64,000 bases of DNA from Xanthobacter aminoxidans (GCF_023571765.1 NZ_JAMJXC010000001.1:496001-560000), one strand, 5' to 3'; shown: positions 8,507 through 16,916, counted from the stretch's first letter. Made by a program: numbers and translations. Notes: generated by a model not told the origin, from the letters alone.

Positions 8507-8937
8507 GGCAAAGAACCGTGCCGACCCATACCCGCATCCGCCCCTTCAACACGAAGGAAGCCTATCCTGAGCAGAAGCTCGACAACGACGTGTGCATGGC
8601 GGTCCGCGCCGGCAACACCGTCTATCTCCGCGGCCAGACGGCCATGGACCTCGACGGCAACATCGTCGGCGTGGGTGATGCCGCGGCGCAGACCGAGAAT
8701 GCCATGGCCTGCGCCAAGGTGCTGCTGGAAGAGGCCGGCGCCAAGCTTGAGGACGTGGTGAAGATCGTCATCTACATCACGGACCGGGCCTATCGCGAGC
8801 CGGTCTATCGCGTGGTGGGCCAGTGGCTGAAGGGCGTCTTCCCGGTCTCCACCGGCATCATCGTGCAGGGGCTCGCCAAGCCCGAATATCTGATGGAAAT
8901 CGACATCATCGCCGAGATCCCGTCCGAGCGCGCCTGA
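8503..8937 (+). CDS. RidA/YjgF-family protein without the canonical Arg
   Basis: A 144-residue Rid-superfamily protein; similar folds form trimers in the cytosol. The Rid landmarks LRGQTAMDLDGNIVG and IYITD are visible. In RidA the motif FPARS carries the Arg needed for 2-aminoacrylate deamination. Here the matching segment is FPVST (residues 113-117), with Ser116 at that place, so this belongs to one of the other Rid groups. It overlaps the reductase gene by 4 nt, so it very probably handles a product of the monooxygenase, for example hydrolysis of an enamine, imine or carbamate intermediate. A GTG start five codons later (MPTHTRI) is an alternative. Confidence 0.88.
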   Translation: MRQRTVPTHTRIRPFNTKEAYPEQKLDNDVCMAVRAGNTVYLRGQTAMDLDGNIVGVGDAAAQTENAMACAKVLLEEAGAKLEDVVKIVIYITDRAYREPVYRVVGQWLKGVFPVSTGIIVQGLAKPEYLMEIDIIAEIPSERA

Positions 8938-9019
8938 GGCGTCGCCACGCGTTGCAGCGGCACGCCGCGTCCGGTTTTCCTCGCGCCGCAAATGGCGCGG
9001 GGAATATTTGTGTTGTTTC

Positions 9020-9030
9020 GATAAAATATT
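9020..9030. promoter_or_regulatory. Candidate half-operator matching the LysR palindrome
   Basis: GATAAAATATT at 9020-9030 is identical to the left 11 bases of the 16-bp palindrome at 6461-6476. It lies 138 bases before the binding-protein gene in a 230-base gap. This gap is strikingly AT-rich around 9003-9070 and also contains a repeated TTACGTA at about 9090-9104. No other sure promoter element was identified in the gap. Confidence 0.45.
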
Positions 9031-9167
9031 GATTTCCAAAATAAAAATCGCCACTCACAGGCATTTTTTGCTTCCATCGTCATCCGAATTACGTAGATTT
9101 ACGTATCGGCGACCTTCGCGGTCACACGAAAAGAAACCGCCAGAAGGCGGATCCAGAGGAGAGACGG

Positions 9168-10199
9168 ATGAACGGCAAGATCGTTGCCCTCGGGCTCGCG
9201 CTGGCCGCCTTCGTGGCGGGCCCGGCGAGCGCGGCGGAAAAACTGGTGGTGAGCACGTGGGGCGGCAGCTTCCGCGACCTCATCGCCGAGGCCATCGCCT
9301 CGAAATTCACCAAGGATACCGGCGTCGAGGTGGAATACATCACCGGCGGCACCATCGACCGGCTGAACAAGGCGAAGCTCGCCAAGGGCTCGCCGGAGAG
9401 CGACATCACCTTCACCACCGCCCATGTGGGCTGGCTCTACGCCAATGACGATCTGTTCGAGACCCTCGATCTCTCGAAGATCCCGAATGCGTCGAAGCTG
9501 GTGCCGCAGGCCAAGGTGAGCCCCTACCACATCGGCGCCTGGGCCTATGTCTACACCATCGGCTACCGGCCGGACCTGACCCCGAAGAACATCACCTTCT
9601 CCTCCTGGGGAGACCTCTGGAATCCCGAGCTGAAGGGGATGCTGGCGGCGCCTGATTTCGACCCGAGCCACATCATCGCCGTTTCGGCCCTGCTGGCGGG
9701 CGGCTCGCCGGCGGACTGGCAGAAGGGTGAGCAGAAGCTCCTGGCGCTGAAGCCCAATTTCAAGGCCTTCTACACCAACGACGCGAACTCCCAGCAGCTC
9801 ATCGCCACCGGCGAGACGCCGGTGCAGATCATGCTGTCCATGAACGCCTATTACATGATCGCGCAGGGCGTCCCGATCAAGCTCGTCATCCCGAAGGAGG
9901 GCGGCGTGCTGGGCATCGACACCATGGCCATCATGAAGGGCTCCAAGAACCGCGAGCTGGCGGAGAAGTTCATCAACACCGCGCTCGATCCCGAGGTGCA
10001 GGGCAAGATCGCCGAGCTGAAGAAGGGCTCGCCCACCGTGCTCGGCGCCAAGGTGAGCCCCGAGACCGCGAAGCTTCCCGGCGTCTTCACCACTGCCGAG
10101 CAGTGGGACAAGGAGACCATCATCATCGACCACAAGCTCCGCGCGGAGAAGACCGCCGAGTGGCGCAAGTGGTTTTCGGAAAACATGATCGCCAAGTGA
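9168..10199 (+). CDS. ABC transporter substrate-binding protein, PotD-like
   Basis: A 343-residue periplasmic binding protein with a signal peptide cut near Ala22 (PASA, then AEKLVVSTWGG). STWGGSF followed by a long extracellular-solute-binding domain is typical of the spermidine/putrescine-type (PotD, family 1) proteins, which bind polyamines, opines or related amines. A purine-rich site (GAGGAGAG) stands before the ATG. It is first in a four-gene importer operon followed by two permeases and an ATPase. Two strong hairpins lie between it and the permease genes, as in many importers where the binding protein is made in excess. The ligand is unknown; position suggests the substrate of the monooxygenase island. 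Confidence 0.92.
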   Translation: MNGKIVALGLALAAFVAGPASAAEKLVVSTWGGSFRDLIAEAIASKFTKDTGVEVEYITGGTIDRLNKAKLAKGSPESDITFTTAHVGWLYANDDLFETLDLSKIPNASKLVPQAKVSPYHIGAWAYVYTIGYRPDLTPKNITFSSWGDLWNPELKGMLAAPDFDPSHIIAVSALLAGGSPADWQKGEQKLLALKPNFKAFYTNDANSQQLIATGETPVQIMLSMNAYYMIAQGVPIKLVIPKEGGVLGIDTMAIMKGSKNRELAEKFINTALDPEVQGKIAELKKGSPTVLGAKVSPETAKLPGVFTTAEQWDKETIIIDHKLRAEKTAEWRKWFSENMIAK

Positions 10200-10232
10200 G
10201 TGATCGGCGAGTGATCGACGGGTGAGGCGGAC

Positions 10233-10270
10233 AGCCGCTTCCGTTAGACTGCCCTGACCCGGAAGCGGCT
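10233..10270 (+). terminator. Intra-operon hairpin after the binding-protein gene
   Basis: AGCCGCTTCC (10233-10242) pairs perfectly with GGAAGCGGCT (10261-10270) around an 18-nt loop. There is no T run, so it is more likely an mRNA-stabilising or partial termination structure than a full terminator. Confidence 0.5.
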
Positions 10271-10283
10271 CCGTAGCGCGGCG

Positions 10284-10319
10284 GGCAGGGAAGATGGGTC
10301 CCCTGTCATCTTCCCTGCC
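10284..10319 (+). terminator. Second intra-operon hairpin
   Basis: Bases 10284-10296 pair perfectly with 10307-10319 (13 bp, 10-nt loop). The stem covers an ATG at 10294 that could otherwise be read as the permease start, which favours the GTG at 10357. Together with the hairpin at 10233-10270 it separates the binding-protein message from the membrane components. Confidence 0.55.
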
Positions 10320-10356
10320 TCCGCCGGGGCTTCCCACAGAACCAAGAGCGAGAGCC

Positions 10357-11208
10357 GTGAACAAGCGCCCCTTCCTCGCCCTGTTCGTCGCCCCCGCGAC
10401 GCTGGCGGCCATCGCCTCCGCGGCGGCGCTCGCGGCGATCCTGCAATATGCCTTCCGTGCCTACGTGCCGGGCTCGCTCAATCCGGGCGGGCTCACGCTG
10501 GACAATTTCTTCGCGCTGCTGCGCCCGCTCTATGCGCAGGTGTTCATCCAGACCGTGTGGATCTGCCTCCTCACCGCGCTCATTACTTTGGTGGTGGCGT
10601 ATCCGCTCGCCTTCGCGCTGGTGCGGACGCGGAACGTGGCGCTGAAATCCTTCCTGCTGATTACCGCAGTCACGCCGCTCTTCCTCGGCGAGGTGGTGCG
10701 CACCTATTCCTGGATCATCGTGCTGGGCAACACCGGCTTCATCAATTCGGTGCTGAAGGGTCTCGGGATCATCGACCGGCCGATCCAGATGATGTTCACC
10801 ACCTTCGGCGTCGTCACCGCCCTCGTTCATGTGACGCTGCCGGTGATGGTCATCATGCTCTCGGCCGCGCTCTCCCACATCGATCGCGATTACGAGAAGG
10901 CCGCGACCTCCCTCGGCGCGGGGCCAGTGAAGGCCTTCCTCACCGTGATGCTGCCTCTTTCCATGCCCGGCGTGGTGGCGGGCGTTTCCACCGCCTTCGC
11001 CTGGACGTTTTCCGCCTTCGCCACGCCGCAGATGATTGGGGGCGGCAAGGTGAGCATGATCTCGACGCTGGTCTACCAGCTCGGTTTCGCCTCCTTCAAT
11101 TTCCCCTTCGCGGCGGCTCTCTCCGTCACCGGCCTCGCGCTCACCTTCGCGGTGCTCGCCATGGCGAAGCAGGCCATCAAGCCGCTGGAAAAGATCGGAG
11201 CCCACTGA
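10357..11208 (+). CDS. ABC transporter permease, PotB-like
   Basis: A 283-residue inner-membrane permease of the spermidine/putrescine type with about six membrane helices. The cytoplasmic EAA loop, which docks the ATPase, reads YEKAATSLGAGPVKAFLTV followed by a LP pair. The GTG at 10357, preceded by GAGCGAGAG, gives the usual PotB length; a longer start at 10294 lies inside a hairpin. The next permease begins on the last base of its stop codon. It forms the channel heterodimer with the following gene product. Confidence 0.9.
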   Translation: MNKRPFLALFVAPATLAAIASAAALAAILQYAFRAYVPGSLNPGGLTLDNFFALLRPLYAQVFIQTVWICLLTALITLVVAYPLAFALVRTRNVALKSFLLITAVTPLFLGEVVRTYSWIIVLGNTGFINSVLKGLGIIDRPIQMMFTTFGVVTALVHVTLPVMVIMLSAALSHIDRDYEKAATSLGAGPVKAFLTVMLPLSMPGVVAGVSTAFAWTFSAFATPQMIGGGKVSMISTLVYQLGFASFNFPFAAALSVTGLALTFAVLAMAKQAIKPLEKIGAH

Positions 11209-12050
11209 TGTCCGATCCGCGCAAGCGTCTCATCTCCGCCAAGGCCGGCGAGCGGCTTCTCGCCATCGCCGGCTGGACCGTGGTGTGGCTGGTGGTGGCC
11301 TTCATCATCCTGCCGGCGGTGGTGGTGGGCATCTCGGCCTTCAACGATCGCGCCATCCTCTCCTTCCCGCCGCAGGCCTGGTCCACGCGCTGGTTCGCGC
11401 GGGCCTTCTCCTATCGGGACTTCTCCGAGGGTTTTCGCAACGGCCTCATCATCACCGCCTTCGCCTCGTCCATCGCGCTCGTGGTGGGCGCCGGTTTCGC
11501 CTTCGCCCTCGATCGCTACAGCTTCCGGGGCAAGATGGCGCTGGAGGCGGTGCTGACCTCGCCGCTGGTGATCCCGCATTTCACCATCGGCCTCGGCTTC
11601 CTCATCCTCGCGGCGCAGATCCACGCCACGCGTACCTTCGCCCTCGTCATCGTCTGCCACGTGGTGCTGGTGCTGCCCTTCGTGATGCGCTCGGTCTATG
11701 TCTCGCTGCGCAATCTCGACAGCCGGCTGGAACTCGCCGCTGCGAGCCTCGGGGCGCGGCCTGGACGGGCACTGTTCACCGTGACGCTGCCTCTTCTCAT
11801 CCCCGGCCTGTTCTCGGGCTGGCTGTTCGCGGCCATCCTGTCCTTCAACGAGTTCACCGCCTCGCTGTTCGTCACCGCCCAGGCGACGCAGACGCTGCCG
11901 GTGGCCATGTACAATTACGTCCGCGAATACGCCGATCCGACGCTCGCGGCGCTGTCCGTCATCTACATCGTGGTCACGGCGCTGCTTCTCACCATCGCCA
12001 ACGCCTTCCTTGGCCTCGGAAAGGTTCTGAACGTTGAGCATGTCCGCTGA
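11208..12050 (+). CDS. ABC transporter permease, PotC-like
   Basis: A 280-residue permease with about six membrane helices and an EAA loop (LELAAASLGARPGRALFTV). It starts with ATG sharing one base with the preceding stop (TGATG), so it is translationally coupled to the first permease. The segment with VIPHFTIGLGFL and the motif FNEFTASLF are typical of PotC. It pairs with the PotB-like subunit to form the importer channel. Its 3' end overlaps the start of the ATPase gene by 11 bases. Confidence 0.92.
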   Translation: MSDPRKRLISAKAGERLLAIAGWTVVWLVVAFIILPAVVVGISAFNDRAILSFPPQAWSTRWFARAFSYRDFSEGFRNGLIITAFASSIALVVGAGFAFALDRYSFRGKMALEAVLTSPLVIPHFTIGLGFLILAAQIHATRTFALVIVCHVVLVLPFVMRSVYVSLRNLDSRLELAAASLGARPGRALFTVTLPLLIPGLFSGWLFAAILSFNEFTASLFVTAQATQTLPVAMYNYVREYADPTLAALSVIYIVVTALLLTIANAFLGLGKVLNVEHVR

Positions 12051-13197
12051 ACGCATCGATCCCCGGGAGCCTGTCTCCCCCGCCGTCTCCGCGCCTGTCG
12101 CGGACGCTGCCGCGCGCGTCGCCGGCGTCCAGATCGACGGCGTCACCAAGCGCTTCGGCGATGCCACCGCTCTGCACGAGGCGTGGCTGAAGATCGCCGA
12201 CGGCGAGTTCATGACGCTGCTCGGACCGTCCGGCTGCGGCAAGACCACGCTGCTCAACCTGATCGCCGGGTTTCTCGAGGCGGACGGCGGCGAGATCTTC
12301 GTCGGCGGACGGCTGATGACCGAGACCGCGCCCTATGATCGCGAGATCGGCGTCGTCTTCCAGAACTACGCTTTGTTCCCGCACATGAATGTCGCGAAGA
12401 ACGTGGGCTATGGCCTCCGGATGCGCGGCGTGGCGAAGCGCGAGATCGAGACGCGCGTCGCCGAGGCGCTGGCGCTGGTGAAGCTCGACGGCTTCGGCGA
12501 GCGCAAGCCGCGCCAGCTCTCCGGCGGCCAGCAGCAGCGCGTGGCGCTGGCCCGCGCGCTGGTGATCCGGCCCAAGGTGCTGCTGCTGGACGAGCCGTTC
12601 TCCGCCCTCGACAAGAATTTGCGCGGCGCCATGCAGGTGGAGCTGAAGGAAATCCAGCGCCGGCTCGGTGTCACCACCATCTTCGTCACCCACGACCAGA
12701 GCGAGGCGCTGTCCATGTCGGACCGCATCGCCGTCATGTCGCAGGGGCGCATCCGCCAGGTGGGCACGCCGGACGAGATCTATCGCCGGCCGCTGGACCC
12801 GTTCGTCGCGTCCTTTGTCGGCGATGTGAACGTGCTGCCGGGCCGGCTGGAGCGGCGCATCGGCGAGACCGCCACGGTGCTGATCGCCGAAGGGCGGCTC
12901 AGCGTCAGTGCGGATACGCTGGAGGGGATTGCTCCGGGCGCGGCCGTCGACCTCTACGTGCGGCCCGATGCAGTGCGCATCGCGGAAGGGGAGGGGCTGG
13001 TCTCCGGCACGGTGGCGACCCACGTCTATCAAGGCTCACACGTGGACGTGCTGGTGGACGTCGCAGCCGCGCGCGGTGGCCGCGTCACGGTGCGCGTGCC
13101 GGGGCACGGCGCCTCCACGCGCTGGCCGGCGGGCACCCGCGTCTCGCTCGATTTCTCGCCCGCCGATGCGGTGGCGTTCGCGTCCGATGTCGCCTGA
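12040..13197 (+). CDS. ABC transporter ATP-binding protein, PotA-like
   Basis: A 385-residue ATPase of the polyamine/iron (PotA/FbpC) class. Walker A GPSGCGKT is at 62-69, the Q-loop is near 108, the signature LSGGQQQR is at 160-167, Walker B LLLDEP is at 181-186 and the H-loop follows in FVTHDQSEAL. A C-terminal TOBE domain (YVRPDAVRI and onward) is present. A roughly 27-residue Ala/Val-rich N-terminal extension precedes the domain. The start is taken as ATG 12040; TTG 12034 is possible. It energises the importer encoded just upstream. It is convergent with DUF1028, with a hairpin in the short gap. Confidence 0.93.
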   Translation: MSAERIDPREPVSPAVSAPVADAAARVAGVQIDGVTKRFGDATALHEAWLKIADGEFMTLLGPSGCGKTTLLNLIAGFLEADGGEIFVGGRLMTETAPYDREIGVVFQNYALFPHMNVAKNVGYGLRMRGVAKREIETRVAEALALVKLDGFGERKPRQLSGGQQQRVALARALVIRPKVLLLDEPFSALDKNLRGAMQVELKEIQRRLGVTTIFVTHDQSEALSMSDRIAVMSQGRIRQVGTPDEIYRRPLDPFVASFVGDVNVLPGRLERRIGETATVLIAEGRLSVSADTLEGIAPGAAVDLYVRPDAVRIAEGEGLVSGTVATHVYQGSHVDVLVDVAAARGGRVTVRVPGHGASTRWPAGTRVSLDFSPADAVAFASDVA

Positions 13198-13202
13198 CAT
13201 TG

Positions 13203-13231
13203 CGGCGCGCCGGGTCTGGTCCGGCGCGCCG
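13203..13231. terminator. GC-rich hairpin between convergent genes
   Basis: CGGCGCGCCGG at 13203-13213 pairs perfectly with 13221-13231 around a 7-nt loop, in the 43-base gap between the ATPase gene and DUF1028. There is no T run on either side, so termination may need help. Confidence 0.5.
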
Positions 13232-13240
13232 GGTTCGCGG

Positions 13241-13894
13241 TCAGAAGGCCGGGGCGGAGGAGGGGTTGCGCGCGCGGCTTTCGAAGGCCGGCTGCTCCAG
13301 CGCATAGCGATCCCACAGGCTGCGCAGCGCGCCGATGGGGTCCTCCTGCCAGTCCACGCGCAGGTCCACCACGGGCCAGTCATAGGTGCGTGCAACGTGC
13401 AGGCCCGCCGCGTGCTCGTCCCCCGTCTCGCCACCGGCAGCAAGCCCGGCCTCCAGCCCACGCATGAGGCGCTCGGCGAGTGGCAGCCCCTCGGCCGCGA
13501 GGAAGGCATCGCGCATGGCGGCGGGGACGCCGTCGTTCACCAAGAGGTTTCCGAGCGCGATGCAGCCGGGGCCTTGCGCCGCCGCGGCGATGGGCAGGGC
13601 CTCGACCCCCGAGTGCCACGCGACCTGCCCGTAGCGGTCGATGACGCTGGCCTGCCGGAAAGCGGGCTCCGGCGTGCCGGCGAGCAGCGTGGACAGCACG
13701 CCCCCGGCGCCGAGCCCCTGCCGCAGCAGAGCAAGGCCGGCCGGGCCGAGGGCCGGGTCGGTGACGTTCTGCGTGGTGACGAGCCCAAGCGGGCTCACCC
13801 ACGCGCAGCGACTGGCAACGCAGATGCTGGACGAGGTGATGGCGATGCCGAAGGCGCCCGTCTCGGGGCAGCGGGCGGCGATGGAATAGGTCAT
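13241..13894 (-). CDS. DUF1028 family protein (Ntn-hydrolase-like)
   Basis: A 217-residue DUF1028 protein. The start MTYSIAARCPETGAFGIAITS and the segment GLVTTQNVTDP are characteristic. The family has an Ntn-hydrolase-like fold, but its reaction is not established. AAGGAGAC precedes the ATG. It is divergent from the M20 deacylase with only 44 bases between starts, so the two share a promoter region. In other bacteria DUF1028 genes occur near Rid proteins, amidohydrolases and amine importers, and the same company is kept here. A hydrolytic step on an amide or cyclic amide substrate is a fair inference. Confidence 0.88.
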   Translation of the reverse strand: MTYSIAARCPETGAFGIAITSSSICVASRCAWVSPLGLVTTQNVTDPALGPAGLALLRQGLGAGGVLSTLLAGTPEPAFRQASVIDRYGQVAWHSGVEALPIAAAAQGPGCIALGNLLVNDGVPAAMRDAFLAAEGLPLAERLMRGLEAGLAAGGETGDEHAAGLHVARTYDWPVVDLRVDWQEDPIGALRSLWDRYALEQPAFESRARNPSSAPAF

Positions 13895-13938
13895 TCCCGT
13901 CTCCTTTTCGGTGATTTTCTAGAGATGATGGCCTGAAA

Positions 13939-15111
13939 ATGCAAGTATCGACGGAAGAAATACTTGAAAAAATCATTTCCGTTCCTTCGGTAGCGAATAC
14001 GGAAAACTCCGAAATCGTCGCGCGCATCGCCGAAATCGCCGCGCCGTTCGCCCGCGTGCGCCATCTGCCCAATGCGGCGGGGGACCGCACCGCGCTGCTC
14101 CTCTCCATCGGCCCCGATGCGCGGCCGGGCGTGGTGCTCTCGGCCCATACGGACGTGGTGGCGGTGGAGGGCCAGCCCTGGACCAGCGATCCCTTCGCCT
14201 TGACCGCGCGGGGAGATCGCCTCTACGGGCGCGGTACGTCGGACATGAAGGGCTTCGTCGCCTGCGTCCTCGCCGCGCTGCCCGCCTTCGCCGCCGCTGC
14301 GCTGGAGACGCCGGTGCATGTGGCGCTCTCCTATGACGAGGAGATCGGCTGCAAGGGCGCGGGCGATCTGGTGGCGCTTCTGGCCGCCCTTCCGGCGCCG
14401 CCGCTCCTGTGCATCGTCGGCGAGCCCACGGGCATGAAGGTGAAGCGCGCCCACAAGGGCAAGACCGGCTGGCGCGTCACTGCCGACGGCCGCACCGGCC
14501 ATTCCGCCTTGCCGCACCGCGCGGCCAATGCGGTGACGGCACTCGCCCGTCTCGCCGCCCGCCTCGCCGACCTCGCCGACGATTTGCGCCACGGCACGCG
14601 GGACGAGGCCTTCGATCCGCCCTATGCGACGCTGCATATCGGCTCGCTGCATGGCGGCGGGGCGCTGAACGTGGTGCCGGACAAGGCGGTGATGGAATTC
14701 GAGCTGCGCAGCATCCCGGGTGCCGACACCCCTGCCATCCTGCGCCGCATTGGGGCGCTGGTGGCGGAGGCGCGCGCCGCCCTCAGGGCAGAGGCGGAGG
14801 AGGCGGATCTGGTGGTGGAGGAGCTCTCCTCCTATCCTGCCCTCGCCACTGCGGCCGGCAGTGCCGAGGCCGCCGCGGTGGCGCGTCTGTGCGGCGACAA
14901 TGGTCCGCCCGGCACCATCGCCTTCGGCACCGAGGCGGGGCTCTATTCCGACGCCGGTATTCCGACCCTCGTCTGCGGCCCCGGCGACATCGCCCGCGCC
15001 CACAAGGCCGACGAGTGGGTGGGGCGGGATGAGCTGGCCCAGTGCGACGCCATGCTGGCCCGCCTCGCCGAACTGCTGGGCCGTCCCGCCGCCGACTGGA
15101 TTACCCGCTGA
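13939..15111 (+). CDS. M20-family deacylase, acetylornithine deacetylase-like
   Basis: A 390-residue dinuclear-zinc M20 peptidase-family protein annotated by similarity as ArgE. Metal and catalytic residues are visible: H70 and D72 (SAHTDVV), D102 (GRGTSDMKG), E134/E135 (DEEIGCKG), E162 (GEPTGM) and H355 (RAHKADEW). The dimerisation domain contains GRTGHSA. Arginine synthesis here is served by argJ, a few hundred bases downstream, which recycles acetyl groups and makes an ArgE step unnecessary. A catabolic role, removing an acyl group from an imported N-acyl amine or amino acid, is therefore more likely. The ribosome site before the ATG is weak. Confidence 0.88.
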   Translation: MQVSTEEILEKIISVPSVANTENSEIVARIAEIAAPFARVRHLPNAAGDRTALLLSIGPDARPGVVLSAHTDVVAVEGQPWTSDPFALTARGDRLYGRGTSDMKGFVACVLAALPAFAAAALETPVHVALSYDEEIGCKGAGDLVALLAALPAPPLLCIVGEPTGMKVKRAHKGKTGWRVTADGRTGHSALPHRAANAVTALARLAARLADLADDLRHGTRDEAFDPPYATLHIGSLHGGGALNVVPDKAVMEFELRSIPGADTPAILRRIGALVAEARAALRAEAEEADLVVEELSSYPALATAAGSAEAAAVARLCGDNGPPGTIAFGTEAGLYSDAGIPTLVCGPGDIARAHKADEWVGRDELAQCDAMLARLAELLGRPAADWITR

Positions 15112-15122
15112 AAGGAGCCATG

Positions 15123-15551
15123 ATGACCGAGCACAAGCCGCTGACCCGCCCCGCCGCGAAGCTCACCCATGCCGGCGCTTTGGTCGCGCTCGCCGCCGCC
15201 GTGGCGCGGGCGGAGGAGATGGCCGTGCCGCAGAACATCACCATCGTGGATGACGGGGGCAACCTCCTCGCCTTCGTGCGCATGGACGGGGCGAAGCTGC
15301 TGTCGCGCGAGACCTCCCTCTCCAAGGCCATCAGCGCCGCCTCCCACCGCCAGCCCACGAGCCGGCTCGATCCGGCGCTGGAGCTGAAGCTCGCCATCGC
15401 CTCCGGTGGCCGACTCACCAATCTGGAAGGCGGCTTCCCCATCATCATCGACGGCGTGTGTGTCGGCGGCATCGGTGTGGGGTCGGGCAAGGGCAGCGAG
15501 GACGTGGACGTGGCCAAGGCGGCGCTTGCGGCCCTCGGCGCCCAGGTCTAA
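15123..15551 (+). CDS. GlcG/HbpS-family protein
   Basis: A 142-residue protein of the GlcG/HbpS (DUF336) family, with ITIVDDGGNLLAFVRMDGA near residues 40-60 and GGFPIIIDGVCVGGIGVGSG near the end. No enzymatic function is settled for the family; some members bind haem or cobalamin-like cofactors, and many sit in catabolic operons. AAAGGAG is correctly spaced for the second of two adjacent ATG codons. It follows the M20 gene after 11 bases, so it belongs to the same transcript. Confidence 0.88.
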   Translation: MTEHKPLTRPAAKLTHAGALVALAAAVARAEEMAVPQNITIVDDGGNLLAFVRMDGAKLLSRETSLSKAISAASHRQPTSRLDPALELKLAIASGGRLTNLEGGFPIIIDGVCVGGIGVGSGKGSEDVDVAKAALAALGAQV

Positions 15552-15569
15552 GGCGGCGAAAGTCTCGGC

Positions 15570-15595
15570 CGGTGCCGGTTTCTTTGCCGGCACCG
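15570..15595 (+). terminator. Weak hairpin after the GlcG-like gene
   Basis: A 9-bp perfect stem (15570-15578 with 15587-15595) with an 8-nt T-rich loop lies between the GlcG-like gene and argJ. There is no T run after the stem. It may mark the end of the catabolic island transcript. Confidence 0.4.
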
Positions 15596-15674
15596 TTGCG
15601 GATGCGGCCGCCAGCGCCCTTGCCTATCGGCTGAAGCTGCGGCACAGGTTGCGCGCCATCAACGGGGACTGCCC

Positions 15675-16916
15675 ATGTCGACCACCGTGTCTCCCCTCGC
15701 GCCGAAGTCCGTGCCCGAGCTCAAGCCTGTGCCGGGCGTCACCTTCACCACGGTGGCGGCGGGCATCCGATACAAGGGCCGCACCGACGTTCTGGCCATG
15801 GCGTTCGAGCCCGGCACGACGGTGGCCGGCGTCACCACCCGCTCGCTCTGCCCCTCCGCCCCGGTGGAATGGTGCCGCGATCTGCTGAAGAAGGGCAAGG
15901 CGCGGGCGCTGGTGGTGAATTCCGGCAATGCCAACGCCTTCACCGGCATGAAGGGCCGGGAGGCGACCAGCCTCACCGCCGACCTCGCCGCCCAGGCGTT
16001 CGGCTGCAAGCCCACGGAAGTGTTCCTCGCCTCCACCGGCGTCATCGGCGAGCCGCTGGAGGCCACCAAGTTCGAAGCGGCGCTGACCGAAGCCGCCGGT
16101 CAATTGGTGGACTGGCCGTGGCTTGATGCCGCGCGCGCCATCATGACCACCGACACCTTCCCCAAGCTCGCCACCGCCACCGTGCTGCTGGGCGACGTGC
16201 CGGTGACCATCAACGGCATCGCCAAGGGCGCGGGCATGATCGCCCCCGACATGGCGACCATGCTCTCCTTCGTCTTCACCGATGCGCCGATCGCCGCCGA
16301 CGTGCTGCAGAAGCTGCTCTCCAAGGGCGTGAAGACCACCTTCAACGCCGTCACCATCGACGGCGACACCTCCACCTCCGACACGCTCCTCCTGTTCGCC
16401 ACTGGCGTCGCCAAGGAGCGTGGCGCGAAGACGGTGAAGAACATCGACGATCCCGCGCTGAAGGCGTTCAAGCGCGCGCTCACCGAGCTGCTCGCCGACC
16501 TCGCCGAGCAGGTGGCCCGCGACGGCGAGGGCGCCCGCAAGCTGGTGCGCATCACCGTGACGGGCGCGGTCTCCAACAAGTCGGCGCGGCGCATAGCCAT
16601 GTCCATCGCCAACTCGCCGCTGGTGAAGACGGCGGTGGCCGGCGAGGACGCCAACTGGGGCCGTGTGGTGATGGCGGTGGGCAAGGCCGGCGAGCCCGCC
16701 GACCGGGACCTGCTCTCCATCTCCTTCGGCGACATCCGCGTCGCCCACGAGGGCGCCCGCGATCCCGACTATGACGAGGCCGAGGTCTCGGCCTACATGA
16801 AGAACGACGTGATCGACCTCACCGTCGACCTCGGCCTCGGCCGCGGCACAGACCGGGTGCTCACCTGCGACCTCACCAAGGAATACGTGGCGATCAACGG
16901 GGATTATCGCTCGTGA
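15675..16916 (+). CDS. argJ: Bifunctional glutamate N-acetyltransferase / amino-acid acetyltransferase
   Basis: A 413-residue ArgJ. It transfers acetyl from N-acetylornithine to glutamate and can also use acetyl-CoA, feeding cyclic arginine synthesis in the cytosol. The self-cleavage site that makes alpha and beta chains is in [14 protein letters not shown], with the nucleophile Thr195. [10 protein letters not shown] and the oxyanion-hole segment STGVIGEPL are also typical. The length is normal for the family. It overlaps the mutT gene by 4 nt. A 59-residue-equivalent gap with a hairpin separates it from the upstream catabolic genes, so it probably has its own promoter. Confidence 0.96.
   Translation: MSTTVSPLAPKSVPELKPVPGVTFTTVAAGIRYKGRTDVLAMAFEPGTTVAGVTTRSLCPSAPVEWCRDLLKKGKARALVVNSGNANAFTGMKGREATSLTADLAAQAFGCKPTEVFLASTGVIGEPLEATKFEAALTEAAGQLVDWPWLDAARAIMTTDTFPKLATATVLLGDVPVTINGIAKGAGMIAPDMATMLSFVFTDAPIAADVLQKLLSKGVKTTFNAVTIDGDTSTSDTLLLFATGVAKERGAKTVKNIDDPALKAFKRALTELLADLAEQVARDGEGARKLVRITVTGAVSNKSARRIAMSIANSPLVKTAVAGEDANWGRVVMAVGKAGEPADRDLLSISFGDIRVAHEGARDPDYDEAEVSAYMKNDVIDLTVDLGLGRGTDRVLTCDLTKEYVAINGDYRS

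Noticed and set aside
10294-10356. ATG at 10294 as the start of the first PotB-like permease.
   Set aside because: It lies in the stem of a 13-bp hairpin and adds a Pro-rich leader foreign to the family; GTG 10357 is preferred.
13939-15111. Calling the M20 gene argE of arginine synthesis.
   Set aside because: argJ makes the step unnecessary, and the gene context is catabolic.
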